This document shows, one piece after another, positions 24,894 to 34,467 of a stretch of DNA of 64,000 bases. The stretch covers positions 24,089-88,088 of the forward strand of contig PMAT01000066.1 in the NCBI GenBank assembly GCA_003152695.1. The letters are read 5' to 3'. This DNA comes from Acidobacteriaceae bacterium. Its GTDB lineage: Bacteria > Acidobacteriota > Terriglobia > Terriglobales > Acidobacteriaceae. Below the pieces are notes generated by a model, which saw nothing but the letters and a program-made list of their open reading frames with translations, did no database searches and had not been told where the DNA came from. The translations under genes and the position numbers were made by a program. The stretch's first letter is position 1. Every line of letters begins with the position of its first letter.

Positions 24894-25507
24894 GGTGCGC
24901 CTCCCTCGACGGCCATTGCGTCGGTGATGCAGGCGGCAAGTTCGATCCATTCGCACAGAATGTGCCCGCAAACGATATGGCCTTCCTGGATGCGCGCCGG
25001 ATCGGTGGCAGGAATGCGCAAGCAGACATCCGCGAGCGCAGCCATGCGGCCTCCGTTTCGGCCAGTCATGGCCACCGTGAAGGCCCCCAATTGACGCGCC
25101 TTGGCCAGGGCGGCGCAAACATTCTTGCTGTTTCCCGAGGTCGAAATCCCGACTAACACGTCTCCCGATTGGCAAAGAGCTTCAACTTGGCGTGTAAACA
25201 CGTCGTCGTAGCTCCAGTCATTGGCGATGGCAGTCAGAACCGAGGTGTCGGTGGTGAGAGCGATGGAAGGAAAAGCGCGGCGCGAGCGGTGGAAGCGTCC
25301 CACGAGCTCAGCCGCAAGATGCTGTGAGTCGGCTGCACTGCCGCCGTTGCCGCACCACAGAATCTTGTTCCCCGCGAGCAAACAGTCGGTGATGCGCTCC
25401 GCGGCGCGCTCGAAGGAATCTTCCTGCGCCACAAATTGGCGAATGATGGTGAGGTGTTCAGCAATAGCGTCAGTGAAGACGCCAGACAAGTTCAACGAAG
25501 ATGGCAT
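24890..25507 (-). CDS. gmhA: Phosphoheptose isomerase (SIS family)
   Basis: A 205-residue enzyme that converts sedoheptulose 7-phosphate to heptose 7-phosphate, the first step toward ADP-heptose. ILWCGNGGSAADSQHLAAELVGRF, then TDTSVLTAIANDWSYDDVF and GISTSGNSKNV, are the GmhA/SIS signatures. The closing helix GHILCEWIE contributes active-site residues. ATG 25507 is preferred over an upstream start at 25618. It leads the gmhA-hldE-GT9-flippase operon. Confidence 0.94.
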   Translation of the reverse strand: MPSSLNLSGVFTDAIAEHLTIIRQFVAQEDSFERAAERITDCLLAGNKILWCGNGGSAADSQHLAAELVGRFHRSRRAFPSIALTTDTSVLTAIANDWSYDDVFTRQVEALCQSGDVLVGISTSGNSKNVCAALAKARQLGAFTVAMTGRNGGRMAALADVCLRIPATDPARIQEGHIVCGHILCEWIELAACITDAMAVEGGAP

Positions 25508-25574
25508 ATGTTTCTCGTTTCGGCCAACGAGTTTCGAGGATCTTCGCAGAACTTTTGGGACGATCTGTGGGGAA

Positions 25575-25580
25575 ATTATA
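25575..25580 (-). promoter_or_regulatory. Possible -10 element upstream of gmhA
   Basis: The minus strand reads TATAAT about 65 bases before the gmhA ATG, in a less GC-rich stretch. A matching -35 at standard spacing is not clear (GTGACG with a 20-base gap is poor). It is offered only as a candidate for the heptose operon promoter. Confidence 0.3.
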
Positions 25581-25741
25581 GACGATGGGGACGAAGCTAG
25601 CGTCACTAACTTGTCCAATATTGATCATGCTTTCCTAAATTGGGAATCAAGTCTGGCGCACGCCGTCGCCTCCTTCCGGACTGCGTGAAACGATATCGCT
25701 CCCGGGAAGCCACGCCTTGAAGTGAGAGAGACTCGACGAAC

Positions 25742-26722
25742 CTAGCGGACAAGCTGCTCGAGCGCCTGGTGTACCATGCTCAGGCTGGCCGGCCAAAGAA
25801 CCACAATCATCAGCGACGCGCCCATCAGTGCCCCGGCCCCGCTTATTAGGGGGACCAATTGCTTCGCCGGCTTTTCGGCAATGGGCTGAGGGCGCAGCAG
25901 ACGATCGACCCTCTCCGACAGATCGTGATCATCGGCCATCAACGAACTGGATAGATAGGAAAGCTGCGGCTGGCTGCCCATTTTCGCCACTTTCACCAGC
26001 GCGTCGGCCAGAGAAAGAGCGCGACGGGGATCGCCGGCACTGGCTTGATCGTCGGCCGCCCATTCGATGGTTTTCGCCCACCGCTGTTCCAGAGCTACAA
26101 AACCGCGCAGGAAAGGCAGAACATCGGGCGCCAGCAACATGAGAAAGCGCTTGAGGTTGTCGCCCGAGGCGCGATGGGCGCGCTCATGGCGCAGGGCAGC
26201 GTCAATCTGTTCCGCGCTAAGCCCGCGCATGACGCGACGCGAAATCACCAGCCGGGGATGCACTACACCAGCCACGGCTAACACCGGAGATCTATCTTTG
26301 AGCAACAACGCCGGTGTGGTTTCTCCCGGCATTTCGATCTGCTTCCCGTGGCGTTCACAGCGATGCAGATAGCGCGCTGTGCCACGGACCGCATTGACCG
26401 CCCGCACGATGGCCAGCGTCCAGATCGCCACGCCCAGCAGCGCCGTCAAAAAACAAACGAGACCGACTTTTTCACCGGCCGCTTCCGGCTCCAGCCACAG
26501 ATAGCTAGGAATGCAGAATGCCAGCACCGCCAGCAGTGTCAGCGTAAAGGGAAGCATGCGCAGCGCAAATAGCAGGCGCGCCGCAGAACTGGGCTTCAAT
26601 CGCTCCGCCATGCGCATCGCGGTGCCGGCACTCAATCGCGTGGCGACAGCGAGGGCAGCGTGAATCATGAAAAACGAGGCGCCACATAAGCAGAGTAATC
26701 GCAAAGTGTACGGGAGGCTCAT
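25742..26722 (-). CDS. M56 (BlaR1/MecR1-type) membrane metallopeptidase
   Basis: A 326-residue membrane protein with hydrophobic segments at about 1-25, 50-75, 85-110 and 295-320. The zinc motif HExxH is present in ALRHERAHRASGDN. BlaR1-like proteases cleave a partner repressor when a signal arrives. The C-terminal sensor domain of BlaR1 is absent. The gene overlaps the blaI-like repressor gene upstream by 4 bases, the usual pairing. Confidence 0.88.
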   Translation of the reverse strand: MSLPYTLRLLCLCGASFFMIHAALAVATRLSAGTAMRMAERLKPSSAARLLFALRMLPFTLTLLAVLAFCIPSYLWLEPEAAGEKVGLVCFLTALLGVAIWTLAIVRAVNAVRGTARYLHRCERHGKQIEMPGETTPALLLKDRSPVLAVAGVVHPRLVISRRVMRGLSAEQIDAALRHERAHRASGDNLKRFLMLLAPDVLPFLRGFVALEQRWAKTIEWAADDQASAGDPRRALSLADALVKVAKMGSQPQLSYLSSSLMADDHDLSERVDRLLRPQPIAEKPAKQLVPLISGAGALMGASLMIVVLWPASLSMVHQALEQLVR

Positions 26723-27150
26723 AGCTTCCTCCCTGCTGATAGTTCTTTGCGCTTCTTCCGGATCTTCTCTTGCAATTGATCGAGCAGGACGGCGTCGTGT
26801 TGGCCAACGGCATCAATCAGCGATGACAACAACACGTCGCGGGCAGGTTGCGGACCGGCCAAAAAACCGGCAATCAGGTCGCCAGCGCGCTGCCGCTCCC
26901 ACTCTCGACTGGACAGGCGCGGCAAATATAGAAACGCGCGCTCCGACTTCTGCCGATCCAGCATTCCCTTCTTGAACAGCCGGTCCAGGGTGGTCATCAC
27001 CGTGGTGTACGCCAGCCTGGTTTCCAATTTCTCGACCACGTCGCGCACACTACTCTGGCCTGCGCTCCACAGCACCTCCATGACGCGAATCTCCAAAGGA
27101 CCGAGTATGGGGTGGTGCGGGCTCGTGCGGTTTGTCGCGTCGCTAGGCAA
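26719..27150 (-). CDS. BlaI/MecI/CopY family transcriptional repressor
   Basis: A 143-residue winged-helix repressor (ILGPLEIRVMEVLWSAGQSSVRDVVEKLE; LAYTTVMTTLDRLFKKGMLDRQK) with a C-terminal dimerisation tail. It would be destroyed by the adjacent M56 protease. An ATG at 27186 is possible. However, a TTGACA/TACGCT promoter overlaps it, and the TTG at 27150 comes after AAGGGAAAG, so I prefer the TTG. Regulated genes are unknown; itself and the M56 gene are likely targets. Confidence 0.85.
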   Translation of the reverse strand: MPSDATNRTSPHHPILGPLEIRVMEVLWSAGQSSVRDVVEKLETRLAYTTVMTTLDRLFKKGMLDRQKSERAFLYLPRLSSREWERQRAGDLIAGFLAGPQPARDVLLSSLIDAVGQHDAVLLDQLQEKIRKKRKELSAGRKL

Positions 27151-27170
27151 ACTTTCTTTCCCTTCTTTCC

Positions 27171-27199
27171 AGCGTACGGACTGCATTGAGCGCTGTCAA
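27171..27199 (-). promoter_or_regulatory. Probable sigma-70 promoter of the blaI-M56 operon
   Basis: On the minus strand TTGACA (27199-27194) is separated by 17 bases from TACGCT (27176-27171). Transcription would start near 27165, 15 or so bases before the TTG start codon of the repressor gene, and just after the stop of the upstream secreted-protein gene. No TACA-N-TGTA type operator is obvious. Confidence 0.45.
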
Positions 27200-27212
27200 T
27201 TCAGAAATCGTT

Positions 27213-28895
27213 CTACTTTCCGGCAGAGCTGCTGGCGGAAAACTCTTGCCCTCGTACCGGCGCCAAAAAGGGGATAACGTAGCCCCTTATATCAAAATGG
27301 CCCGACTTGATGGCCTCAACTATGAGGTCGTACTTGAATTCGCCTCGGCTGAACGACTCATCACTCAAATGAAAGACGATCATCTGGTCTTTGGCGCCAC
27401 GCATCGAAACCTGTTCAGGCGTCAGGTTCTTGACAACCAGCAAAATCGATCCCCCTTTTTTCTCGTCCGCCTCTCGCTTCTCTTTTGACTCTTGCTTGGG
27501 TTCCGCCTCTTGCTGCTCGCGCCCCTTTCGATCTTCTCGCGGCAACTGAAATCCGGGTATCAGCTTCCGCGCCTCCTCAAGATTCGTCGCGGGGAAGTTT
27601 CCCGCCTGCCAGGCGGCGTCGGAAATGTCGGACGGGCCCTCCAGAATCGGGAACGTCACTATGGTCTGCCCCGGTTGTACCTGCCTATCTCCGTTCTTGA
27701 GAGTGAACTCGCCGACTGCCACTGGCAGTGCGACCACTTTTGAGTTCTCCGCGATAAACAAGGGCCGCGCGCCCGGTTCGGTCCGCTCCGGAATACGGAT
27801 ATATGCGGCGTCGGGCGTTTCGGCCACGACCATCGCCGGGCGGTCCTCGAAAGCGGCGAAGGTTTTGCTGCTGTCTCCGCTGAACGGTCCACGGACGGTA
27901 CACAGTTGTCCCTTCAGGCATAGCGCCGCCGCCTCAAACGAACCTGGCGTTTTCCGCTTCTTGACCTCGCTTCGGGGAAAGCTTACGAGCTTGGAAACGG
28001 TGTGGGCGGAATTCCCCGTTTGCCGGAACGTGATGTTGAGTCCCGAGCCGCCGCGCGGCACGGTGAAGGTGATCGGTCCGTCAGTGCGCTGCGGGCTTTC
28101 GCCGGCCACCTCGACAGTCCAGCCCGCCAACGTCGAAGCTTCGTCACTCGATCCAGGCGCCGCAACCTCGATCACAGTCACGTCTGGTAGATCTGCATAC
28201 TCGGCAGCGTTTGCGACCATGCGGCCCGAAACGCGCTCGCCAGGATGGACCTGTGCCGGCACGATCAACCCGACCTCCTGCTTTGTCTTAACAGCTGGCC
28301 GTTCAGGATTGAAGACTTGCGGATTTTGTTCCCCGGCGGCTTTTCGGGCCGCTTCCAGATGTTTCATAATCTCGTCGTAAGTGAACTTCTTGACCCCTTC
28401 GGATCCACCACTTGATTCCTCGCCCGCGGGACACTCGACAGACTTGTAGGTTTGCGTAGCCGTGCTCCAATCGGCGCAGGTATAGACGTTCGTCATGGGA
28501 TCGTGAGTCAACCGATGCCCCGCGGTTTGTTTGCCGGATTCATCGAGCTCCTGGACGAATTCGCCTGTGAAATTTGCGCTCGCATCGTAGGTGTTCTTGG
28601 TGATCCTGTGGACCTTGCCGTCCGGCCAATAGAAAGTGGTGGTTTGGTCAGCGACGAAGTATCCGGGCCGAGACTCGTAATCGACTTTCTGCTCCAGCTT
28701 GCCATCCGCGCCCATGGTGCGCTGCTCCGTCACCTGACCGGCGGTGTTGTAGTCGAACTCCAGCTTTCTGCCGCCTCCGGCATCCTGCTTTACGGTTTTT
28801 TGTGCCAACGATGACGCTGCACTGCATGTCAGGACCGCGAAGAGAGCGAAGCAGAGCCAAATACGCGATAGGTAACAGTCATGTTCTTGTCGCAC
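27213..28895 (-). CDS. Large secreted protein, unknown function
   Basis: The 560-residue product has a signal peptide (IWLCFALFAVLTCSAASSLA). An N-terminal region (about 40-140) has repeated YD-like strands (LEFDYNTAGQVTEQRTMGADGK) of the kind in RHS/YD-repeat proteins. Then come a middle part with Ig-like strands and a charged EQQEAEPKQESKEKREADEKK segment before the end. I cannot assign a function. It is encoded upstream of the blaI-M56 pair in the same direction, so it may be controlled with them. Confidence 0.75.
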   Translation of the reverse strand: MRQEHDCYLSRIWLCFALFAVLTCSAASSLAQKTVKQDAGGGRKLEFDYNTAGQVTEQRTMGADGKLEQKVDYESRPGYFVADQTTTFYWPDGKVHRITKNTYDASANFTGEFVQELDESGKQTAGHRLTHDPMTNVYTCADWSTATQTYKSVECPAGEESSGGSEGVKKFTYDEIMKHLEAARKAAGEQNPQVFNPERPAVKTKQEVGLIVPAQVHPGERVSGRMVANAAEYADLPDVTVIEVAAPGSSDEASTLAGWTVEVAGESPQRTDGPITFTVPRGGSGLNITFRQTGNSAHTVSKLVSFPRSEVKKRKTPGSFEAAALCLKGQLCTVRGPFSGDSSKTFAAFEDRPAMVVAETPDAAYIRIPERTEPGARPLFIAENSKVVALPVAVGEFTLKNGDRQVQPGQTIVTFPILEGPSDISDAAWQAGNFPATNLEEARKLIPGFQLPREDRKGREQQEAEPKQESKEKREADEKKGGSILLVVKNLTPEQVSMRGAKDQMIVFHLSDESFSRGEFKYDLIVEAIKSGHFDIRGYVIPFLAPVRGQEFSASSSAGK

Positions 28896-29484
28896 GTGTC
28901 TTTCCCCTTGGCGAAGATCTTACCGTTGATGAAAGCTTTGAAAATTCAGGGAGCTGGAATGGGAGCCTTACGATGGCCGCGCACACGCTAGGCTACCCGG
29001 TAGCAGTCAATTTTTTAGTTTAGCACGGAGGCTCTCATACACGGGCTGCGCAATATCTAAAGGTCAGCCCAAAAAGGGAATGCGGAGCAGCCCCGCGCGA
29101 CCTGGGCTTTGTAAAATTTCTGTGACATTTTTTTCATACAGACTGAGCCAAGAACGGGAACTCCGGTGCTTTTTCGCTCAAAACTCATTGAAAACAGGCT
29201 TTGACCGCACTCCGCCGACCCCGACTGGATTTGAGAAGGAGGGCGGCGGGGCCCGCAAGGGAGCCTGTAACTACGAGAATAATAGTTGCATTGCCCATCC
29301 CTCTGTGTTTCAATCCTTTCACCTGCCTAGGAACAATTCAAACAGGTAACGAATCACAATTGCTCAACCAAGAAGGCACGAAGAACCGTGTTTCAACCAA
29401 ACACACCTGCCGAGTTGCGAAGACTACTGCGGGCAAGCGATACCCAATGCGCCGCGTAGATCAGTTAAGGAGAATGGGATCGAT
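28896..29484. other. Intergenic region between divergent secreted-protein genes
   Basis: The 589 bases separate two divergent genes and must hold both promoters. I see no open frame worth calling and no convincing RNA gene. A short AT-rich stretch near 29005-29020 and another near 29120-29145 are the only promoter-like positions. Nothing else stands out. Confidence 0.35.
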
Positions 29485-31200
29485 ATGACAAGAAACACCT
29501 CCAAAATTATCGGGACGTCCATGTTCGCCGTGGGCGTTTTGTTGCTCTGTATCCTGCCACTCGCTGCGCAGGAAATATCCGTGAACCACGCCGTGGCGTC
29601 TGGCCAGACCGCGCCACTCAGAGAACTGATGCAGCAGCCACAACCACTACAATACGGCTTCCACGAAGCGAATCCGGTGCGTCGCATTGCCAAACGCGAC
29701 TTCGGAAAGTCCGTGGACCCCGTGGAACAGAGCAGCACTGGTGCTCCGTCAACCAATTATTCGATCATTGCTAATTTCCTTGGTGTCGGCAACGGCTTCC
29801 CGGGATACACCGTTCCTGACGCTCCTCCCGATACCAACATGGCAGTGGGCGACACCCAGGTGCTGCAATGGGTGAACGTTTCCTACACCATCTGCTCCAA
29901 GACTTCACCCTACACCTGCGGGCCGGCCATCCTCGGCAACACGCTCTGGCACAACGGCATCCCTGGGACCCTGTGCGCGAACAGCAACGCCGGCGACATC
30001 CTCGCGGACTTTGACCGGAAGGCCGATCGCTGGTTCCTGTCGCAGAACGTCTTTTCTTCTCCATACGCCGTCTGCGTCGCTGTCTCCGACACCAACGACG
30101 CAACTGGTACCTATCATGTTTGGCAGTTCTCGGTGCCCGGTAGCGGCTTCCCTGACTACCCGAAGTTCGGTATTTGGCCTACCTCTGGCGTCAACAACGG
30201 CTACTACCAAGCTTGGAATAACTTCGGCCCCGGCGGCAGCGGCTTCCAGGGTCCGAAAATCTGCGCCTATGACCGCGCCGCCATCCTGGCGCACGCTACC
30301 AGTCCAACGCAGATTTGCTTCCAGTTGTCCTCGAGCGAGGACAGCCTATTGCCGGGCGACCTCGATTCCATTCTCGGTGTGCCCAACACCTCGGCTGGCA
30401 CTCCCCAAGATGAGTTCTATATTGGCAGCGTAGGCGATGTGGACAACTCCCATTTGTCGCTGTATCAGTTCCACGCGGACTTTACGACGCCTGCGAATTC
30501 GTTCGTTTTGGGTAGCCCCAACACAATCCTCCAGGCCGTACCCACGTACAACGGTTCCTGCAGTGGCGGTTTTGGTGGCGATTGCGTTCCCAACCTTGGC
30601 GGCGCTCCCATAGATTCGCTGGGCGATCGCTTGATGTATCGCTTCGCCTATTGGAATGATGGCCCGGCGCCTAGTGCCTTAGCCTGCGCTCTTTGCGGCA
30701 ATGCTCACTCCCAGCACTGGTATGTAAACGGCGACGTGGAATCCTCCGGTGGAGAGATTGGCGTCCGGTGGTACGAGTTCCGGGCCCCGGTAATACCCGG
30801 TATCGGCACCCTGACCTCTACCAGTCTCACCACTTTCCAGGCGGGCACGTACGCTCCCGACAACACTTACCGTTGGATGGGCTCGGTGGCCCAGGACAAG
30901 GCAGACAATATCCTGGTGGGCTACAGCCAATCCAGCGCAAGTACGCACCCGGCGATTTATATAGCCGGACGTACGCTCGGCGACTCGGTCGGCCTCAACA
31001 ATCTGGAATCAGAGGTGCTGGTGGTCCAGGGCAACGGTTCGCAGCCGGATACGGCCCAACGCTGGGGCGACTACAGCTCCATGCATATTGATCCGGTTGA
31101 TAACTGCACCTTGTGGTACACCACCGAGTTCTACATGGTCACACAGAGCTTCGACTGGAGCACCCAGATCGCTTCCGTGAAGTTCTCCAACTGCCACTAG
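29485..31200 (+). CDS. Large secreted protein, possible beta-propeller-like exoprotein
   Basis: A 571-residue protein with a signal peptide (FAVGVLLLCILPLAAQ), then a short polar region and a Gly/Asn/Tyr/Trp-rich body (VPDAPPDTNMAVGDTQVLQWVN; DFDRKADRWFLSQN; YRWMGSVAQDKADNILVGYS). Eight or so cysteines suggest disulfides. The repeating D-R-W/F strands look beta-rich, perhaps a propeller. I do not know a function. AAGGAG lies 12 bases before the ATG, and an excellent terminator follows 57 bases after the stop. Confidence 0.8.
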   Translation: MTRNTSKIIGTSMFAVGVLLLCILPLAAQEISVNHAVASGQTAPLRELMQQPQPLQYGFHEANPVRRIAKRDFGKSVDPVEQSSTGAPSTNYSIIANFLGVGNGFPGYTVPDAPPDTNMAVGDTQVLQWVNVSYTICSKTSPYTCGPAILGNTLWHNGIPGTLCANSNAGDILADFDRKADRWFLSQNVFSSPYAVCVAVSDTNDATGTYHVWQFSVPGSGFPDYPKFGIWPTSGVNNGYYQAWNNFGPGGSGFQGPKICAYDRAAILAHATSPTQICFQLSSSEDSLLPGDLDSILGVPNTSAGTPQDEFYIGSVGDVDNSHLSLYQFHADFTTPANSFVLGSPNTILQAVPTYNGSCSGGFGGDCVPNLGGAPIDSLGDRLMYRFAYWNDGPAPSALACALCGNAHSQHWYVNGDVESSGGEIGVRWYEFRAPVIPGIGTLTSTSLTTFQAGTYAPDNTYRWMGSVAQDKADNILVGYSQSSASTHPAIYIAGRTLGDSVGLNNLESEVLVVQGNGSQPDTAQRWGDYSSMHIDPVDNCTLWYTTEFYMVTQSFDWSTQIASVKFSNCH

Positions 31201-31256
31201 AAGAATCTCTCGCTTGGCCTTACGGCCCGGCGAGGATTCAGTAACGAACCTCACCA

Positions 31257-31292
31257 CAGGGCATTCCGGCAACGGGATGCCCTGTTTCTTTC
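31257..31292 (+). terminator. Rho-independent terminator with GCAA loop
   Basis: CAGGGCATTCCG (31257-31268) pairs with CGGGATGCCCTG (31273-31284) through a GCAA tetraloop, one T-G pair, followed by TTTCTTT. It lies 57 bases after the secreted-protein gene and ends that transcript. Confidence 0.85.
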
Positions 31293-31486
31293 CCTATGGG
31301 CATTTCTACCCGTCTGGTCAGCATCAAAAGCTTCGACGTGTTCCCCAACCCATAACATGCGCCGCCTCTGCCAGCGGGGGAACGCAGAAGCGTTCTGGGC
31401 CCCTTCTGTCCGCATGGATTCCTTCGTAGGTTTATGCTAAGAGTCACCTCACAGAAAAGACATGCCACTATTACAAGGGGGGATAG

Positions 31487-32836
31487 ATGGTTCGCGTAAT
31501 GGGATATGTCGTTCAGGTCGTTCTACTGTGCACTGTCCTAACGGCTATAGCGACGGCGCAGAGTGCCGGCGGGAACCCTGCGTCCACGCCGTCGGTCGCC
31601 GATGGGCATGCAACATGGGAATCATTCGACGTCAACGCAGCCGTCGATGCATATCTGGCGAAGATGCCTCCCGCAGAACGGGCTCGTTCCAACGCGTATT
31701 TCGAAGGCGGCTATTGGCTGCTCTTGTGGGATTTTCTCTCGACCGTCGTTGTAATGTGGCTGTTGCTCAGGTTTCGATGGTCGATGCGCATGCGTGATTT
31801 GGCCGAGCGCATTACGCGCTTTCGTCCCCTCCAGACGGCGCTTTACTGGGTCCAATTTATTATCGTCGTGTCTGTGCTCACCTTCCCGCTCTCCGTTTAC
31901 GAAGGCTACTTCCGCGAGCGCGAGTATGGCCTGCTGAATCAGACGTTCGGGCCGTGGATGCGGGACCAGGCTGTTATGTTGGCGGTTGGCGTGGTGCTGG
32001 GCGGGATTCTGATGATTCCGCTCTTCGGACTGGTGCGGCGCCTGGGAAGAAGCTGGTGGGTGTGGGGAGCCGCATTGGCGATAGTTTTTCTGGCGTTCGT
32101 CAGCCTGATCGCACCGGTATACATCGCCCCCTTATTTAACAAGTACACGAAGTTACAAGATTCCCGGATCAAAGATCCAATCCTCAGCATGGCGCGCGCG
32201 AACGGGATTCCTGCCACCGACGTCTACGAGTTCGACGCCTCCCGGCAGTCGAACCGGGTTAGCGCCAACGTCAGCGGCTTCGCCGGGACGCAGCGAATTT
32301 CGCTGAACGACAATCTCTTGAAGCGGTGCACCCTGCCGGAGATTGAAACCACCATGGGACACGAGATGGGCCATTATGTTCTCAACCACGAGTACAAGGG
32401 ATTGGTCATGTTTGGGGTCGTGGTGGTGATCGGGTTTGCCTTCCTGAGCTGGTGCATCAACTTTGGCCTGGCGCGCTGGGGAGAGCAGTGGGGCATCCGG
32501 GAGATGACCGACGTCGCTGTGCTCCCGCTGGCGATTATTGGATTGTCCGTTTATTTCTTTCTCCTGACGCCCGTGACCAACACCATCACCCGCACCATGG
32601 AGTTTGAGGCGGACATGTACGGCTTGAATTCTGCTCGTCAACCTGATGGCGAGGCCAACGTAGATTTGATGCTGGGAGAATATCGCAAACTTGATCCGGG
32701 GCCGGTTGAGGAGTTCATCTTCTTTGATCATCCCAGCGGACGCACCCGGATTACCGCTGCCGTGCGCTGGAAGGCGGAGCACCCGGAGTCGGCATCCCCG
32801 GAAGAGCTGGCCAGACCGCTTTTCAATACTCCATAG
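31487..32836 (+). CDS. M48 family zinc metallopeptidase (Ste24/CAAX protease-like)
   Basis: A 449-residue integral membrane protease. An N-terminal signal-like helix and several more hydrophobic segments surround the zinc motif HEMGH (in TTMGHEMGHYVLNH), and FEADMYGLN gives the third ligand. RIKDPILSMARANGIPATDVYEFDASRQSNRVSANVSG matches Ste24-like enzymes. Such proteases act in membrane-protein quality control in bacteria. GGGGG precedes the ATG. It appears to be a single gene after the terminator at 31257. Confidence 0.92.
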   Translation: MVRVMGYVVQVVLLCTVLTAIATAQSAGGNPASTPSVADGHATWESFDVNAAVDAYLAKMPPAERARSNAYFEGGYWLLLWDFLSTVVVMWLLLRFRWSMRMRDLAERITRFRPLQTALYWVQFIIVVSVLTFPLSVYEGYFREREYGLLNQTFGPWMRDQAVMLAVGVVLGGILMIPLFGLVRRLGRSWWVWGAALAIVFLAFVSLIAPVYIAPLFNKYTKLQDSRIKDPILSMARANGIPATDVYEFDASRQSNRVSANVSGFAGTQRISLNDNLLKRCTLPEIETTMGHEMGHYVLNHEYKGLVMFGVVVVIGFAFLSWCINFGLARWGEQWGIREMTDVAVLPLAIIGLSVYFFLLTPVTNTITRTMEFEADMYGLNSARQPDGEANVDLMLGEYRKLDPGPVEEFIFFDHPSGRTRITAAVRWKAEHPESASPEELARPLFNTP

Positions 32837-32989
32837 GACTGGTCTGCTTGTCATCAGCATTGGAGGAGCGCTGGTGGTTGCCACGGGTATACTCATCGCA
32901 GCTCCCAACGGACAACCTCGTAGGGATGCGTGACACCACCCTGCATGTTCGAAGGCCGCTGAAGGATTAATGCAGTAGGTGATTGAAAA

Positions 32990-33066
32990 TGGTAGCCCTG
33001 GGCAGAGTCGAACTGCCGACCTTCGGTTTAGGAAACCGCTGCTCTATCCATCTGAGCTACAGGGCC
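32990..33066 (-). tRNA. tRNA-Arg (anticodon CCT)
   Basis: A minus-strand 77-base cloverleaf starting GGCCCTG and ending in an encoded CCA. Acceptor arms GGCCCTG/CAGGGCT pair with a G-U at the first position. The D arm is AGCTCAGATGGATAGAGC, the anticodon loop TTCCTAA (CCT), and the T arm holds AGTTCGACTCT. One weak pair at the base of the anticodon stem does not affect the call. Confidence 0.95.
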
Positions 33067-33214
33067 GATGCGACGTAACCCGATTATCTCATGTCACTTG
33101 AGAACGATTTGGACTGCAAGGGAGGCTCGCGTTCGGGATTGTCGAGCGCACTCAGACTACATAAAGCGCTGCCTCCTCTGGATCGCGCCCGGTATCATCC
33201 AGATTTACTGTCTC

Positions 33215-34234
33215 TCACTTCCCCGCCGTTTTTTCCAGGTGGCCGCCGAACTCATAACGCATCGCCGACAGAAGCTTGTCGGCAAAGTCGGCCTCGCCGC
33301 GCGAGCTGAAGCGCTCGTAGAGCGCGGTGGTAAGCACGGGACTTGGCACCGCCTCGTCGATGGAGGCCTTGATGGTCCAGCGCCCTTCGCCGGAATCTGA
33401 CACCCGGCCGGCGAATTTCGCAAGCTCGGGATCTCCCGCCAAGGCTGACGCGGTCAGGTCCAACAGCCAGGAAGCGATCACGCTGCCTCGCCGCCACACC
33501 TCGGTGACGTCGGTCAGGTTGAAGTCGTACTGGTAATGTTCCGGATCGCGCAAGGGGGTAGTCTCGGCGTCGATCGCGTGGGTCTGCTTGCCCACATTGG
33601 CTGATCGCAGAATGTTGAGCCCCTCGGCGTAAGCGGCCATGATGCCGTACTCGATTCCGTTGTGCACCATCTTGACGAAGTGCCCGCCACCGCTGGGTCC
33701 GCAGTGCAAATAACCCTGTTCCGCCGTGCCGCCCATCTTCTCGCGTCCCGGTGTCCGCGGTATGTCGCCGATGCCGGGGGCAATGGTTTTGAAGATGGGA
33801 TCGAGGTGCTGCACCGCCGATTCCGGGCCGCCAATCATCATGCAGTAGCCGCGCTCCAGACCCCACACGCCGCCGCTGGTGCCGACATCCACGTAGTGAA
33901 TGCCCTTGGATGCAAGCTGGTTCGCCCGGCGAATATCGTCGATGTAATAGGAATTGCCGCCGTCGATGAGGACGTCCCCGACTTCAAGGTAGGGCACAAT
34001 TCCGGCGATGGTCTCGTCCACGACTGCTGCAGGGATCATCAACCACACCGCCCGCGGCTTGGTCAGCTTGCTCGCAAAATCCTTCAGCGAGGACGACCCT
34101 ACCGCCTTTTCCTTCACCAACTCTTCCACCGACTTCGGGGACATATCGAAGACCACGCACTCGTGGCCCGCATTCATGAGCCGCCGCACCATGTTGGCCC
34201 CCATTCTTCCCAGACCTACCATTCCGAGTTGCAT
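33215..34234 (-). CDS. gnd: 6-phosphogluconate dehydrogenase, decarboxylating (short, NAD-type)
   Basis: A 339-residue enzyme that oxidises 6-phosphogluconate to ribulose 5-phosphate and CO2. [15 protein letters not shown] binds the nucleotide, DGGNSYYID and [15 protein letters not shown] are substrate segments, and [21 protein letters not shown] contains the catalytic lysine and asparagine. The length (about 340, not 470) fits the NAD-preferring GntZ/YqeC-type. It lies 35 bases after the coiled-coil gene at the end of the pump operon; whether it is part of that transcript is unknown. Confidence 0.93.
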   Translation of the reverse strand: MQLGMVGLGRMGANMVRRLMNAGHECVVFDMSPKSVEELVKEKAVGSSSLKDFASKLTKPRAVWLMIPAAVVDETIAGIVPYLEVGDVLIDGGNSYYIDDIRRANQLASKGIHYVDVGTSGGVWGLERGYCMMIGGPESAVQHLDPIFKTIAPGIGDIPRTPGREKMGGTAEQGYLHCGPSGGGHFVKMVHNGIEYGIMAAYAEGLNILRSANVGKQTHAIDAETTPLRDPEHYQYDFNLTDVTEVWRRGSVIASWLLDLTASALAGDPELAKFAGRVSDSGEGRWTIKASIDEAVPSPVLTTALYERFSSRGEADFADKLLSAMRYEFGGHLEKTAGK

Positions 34235-34269
34235 AGACTACCCTCTTTCGCAGTAGCGTTGGAATCGCC

Positions 34270-34467
34270 CTAGCTTTCCAGTTGTTCCTGGCTCTTCTTG
34301 AGCCGCTCCCGCTCCAATGCTAATCGCGCCTCAGCCTTTTTCAACTGCGCCTTCGCTTTGTCGCGGTCGCGTTTTGCCTTCTCGACCCGTTGCTGGGAAT
34401 CCTTGATTGCAGCGATTGCCTTCTTGTGTGATTGCAGCATGGAACCTAGTTTAGACCCTAGGGTCAT
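34270..34467 (-). CDS. Small coiled-coil protein, unknown
   Basis: A 65-residue, lysine/glutamate-rich protein that is almost entirely a heptad coiled coil (QQRVEKAKRDRDKAKAQLKKAEARL). The ATG overlaps the TolC-like gene stop (ATGA), which supports real coupled translation. It has no signal peptide. It could be a cytoplasmic adaptor, but no family is recognised. It is placed between the pump genes and gnd. Confidence 0.55.
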   Translation of the reverse strand: MTLGSKLGSMLQSHKKAIAAIKDSQQRVEKAKRDRDKAKAQLKKAEARLALERERLKKSQEQLES

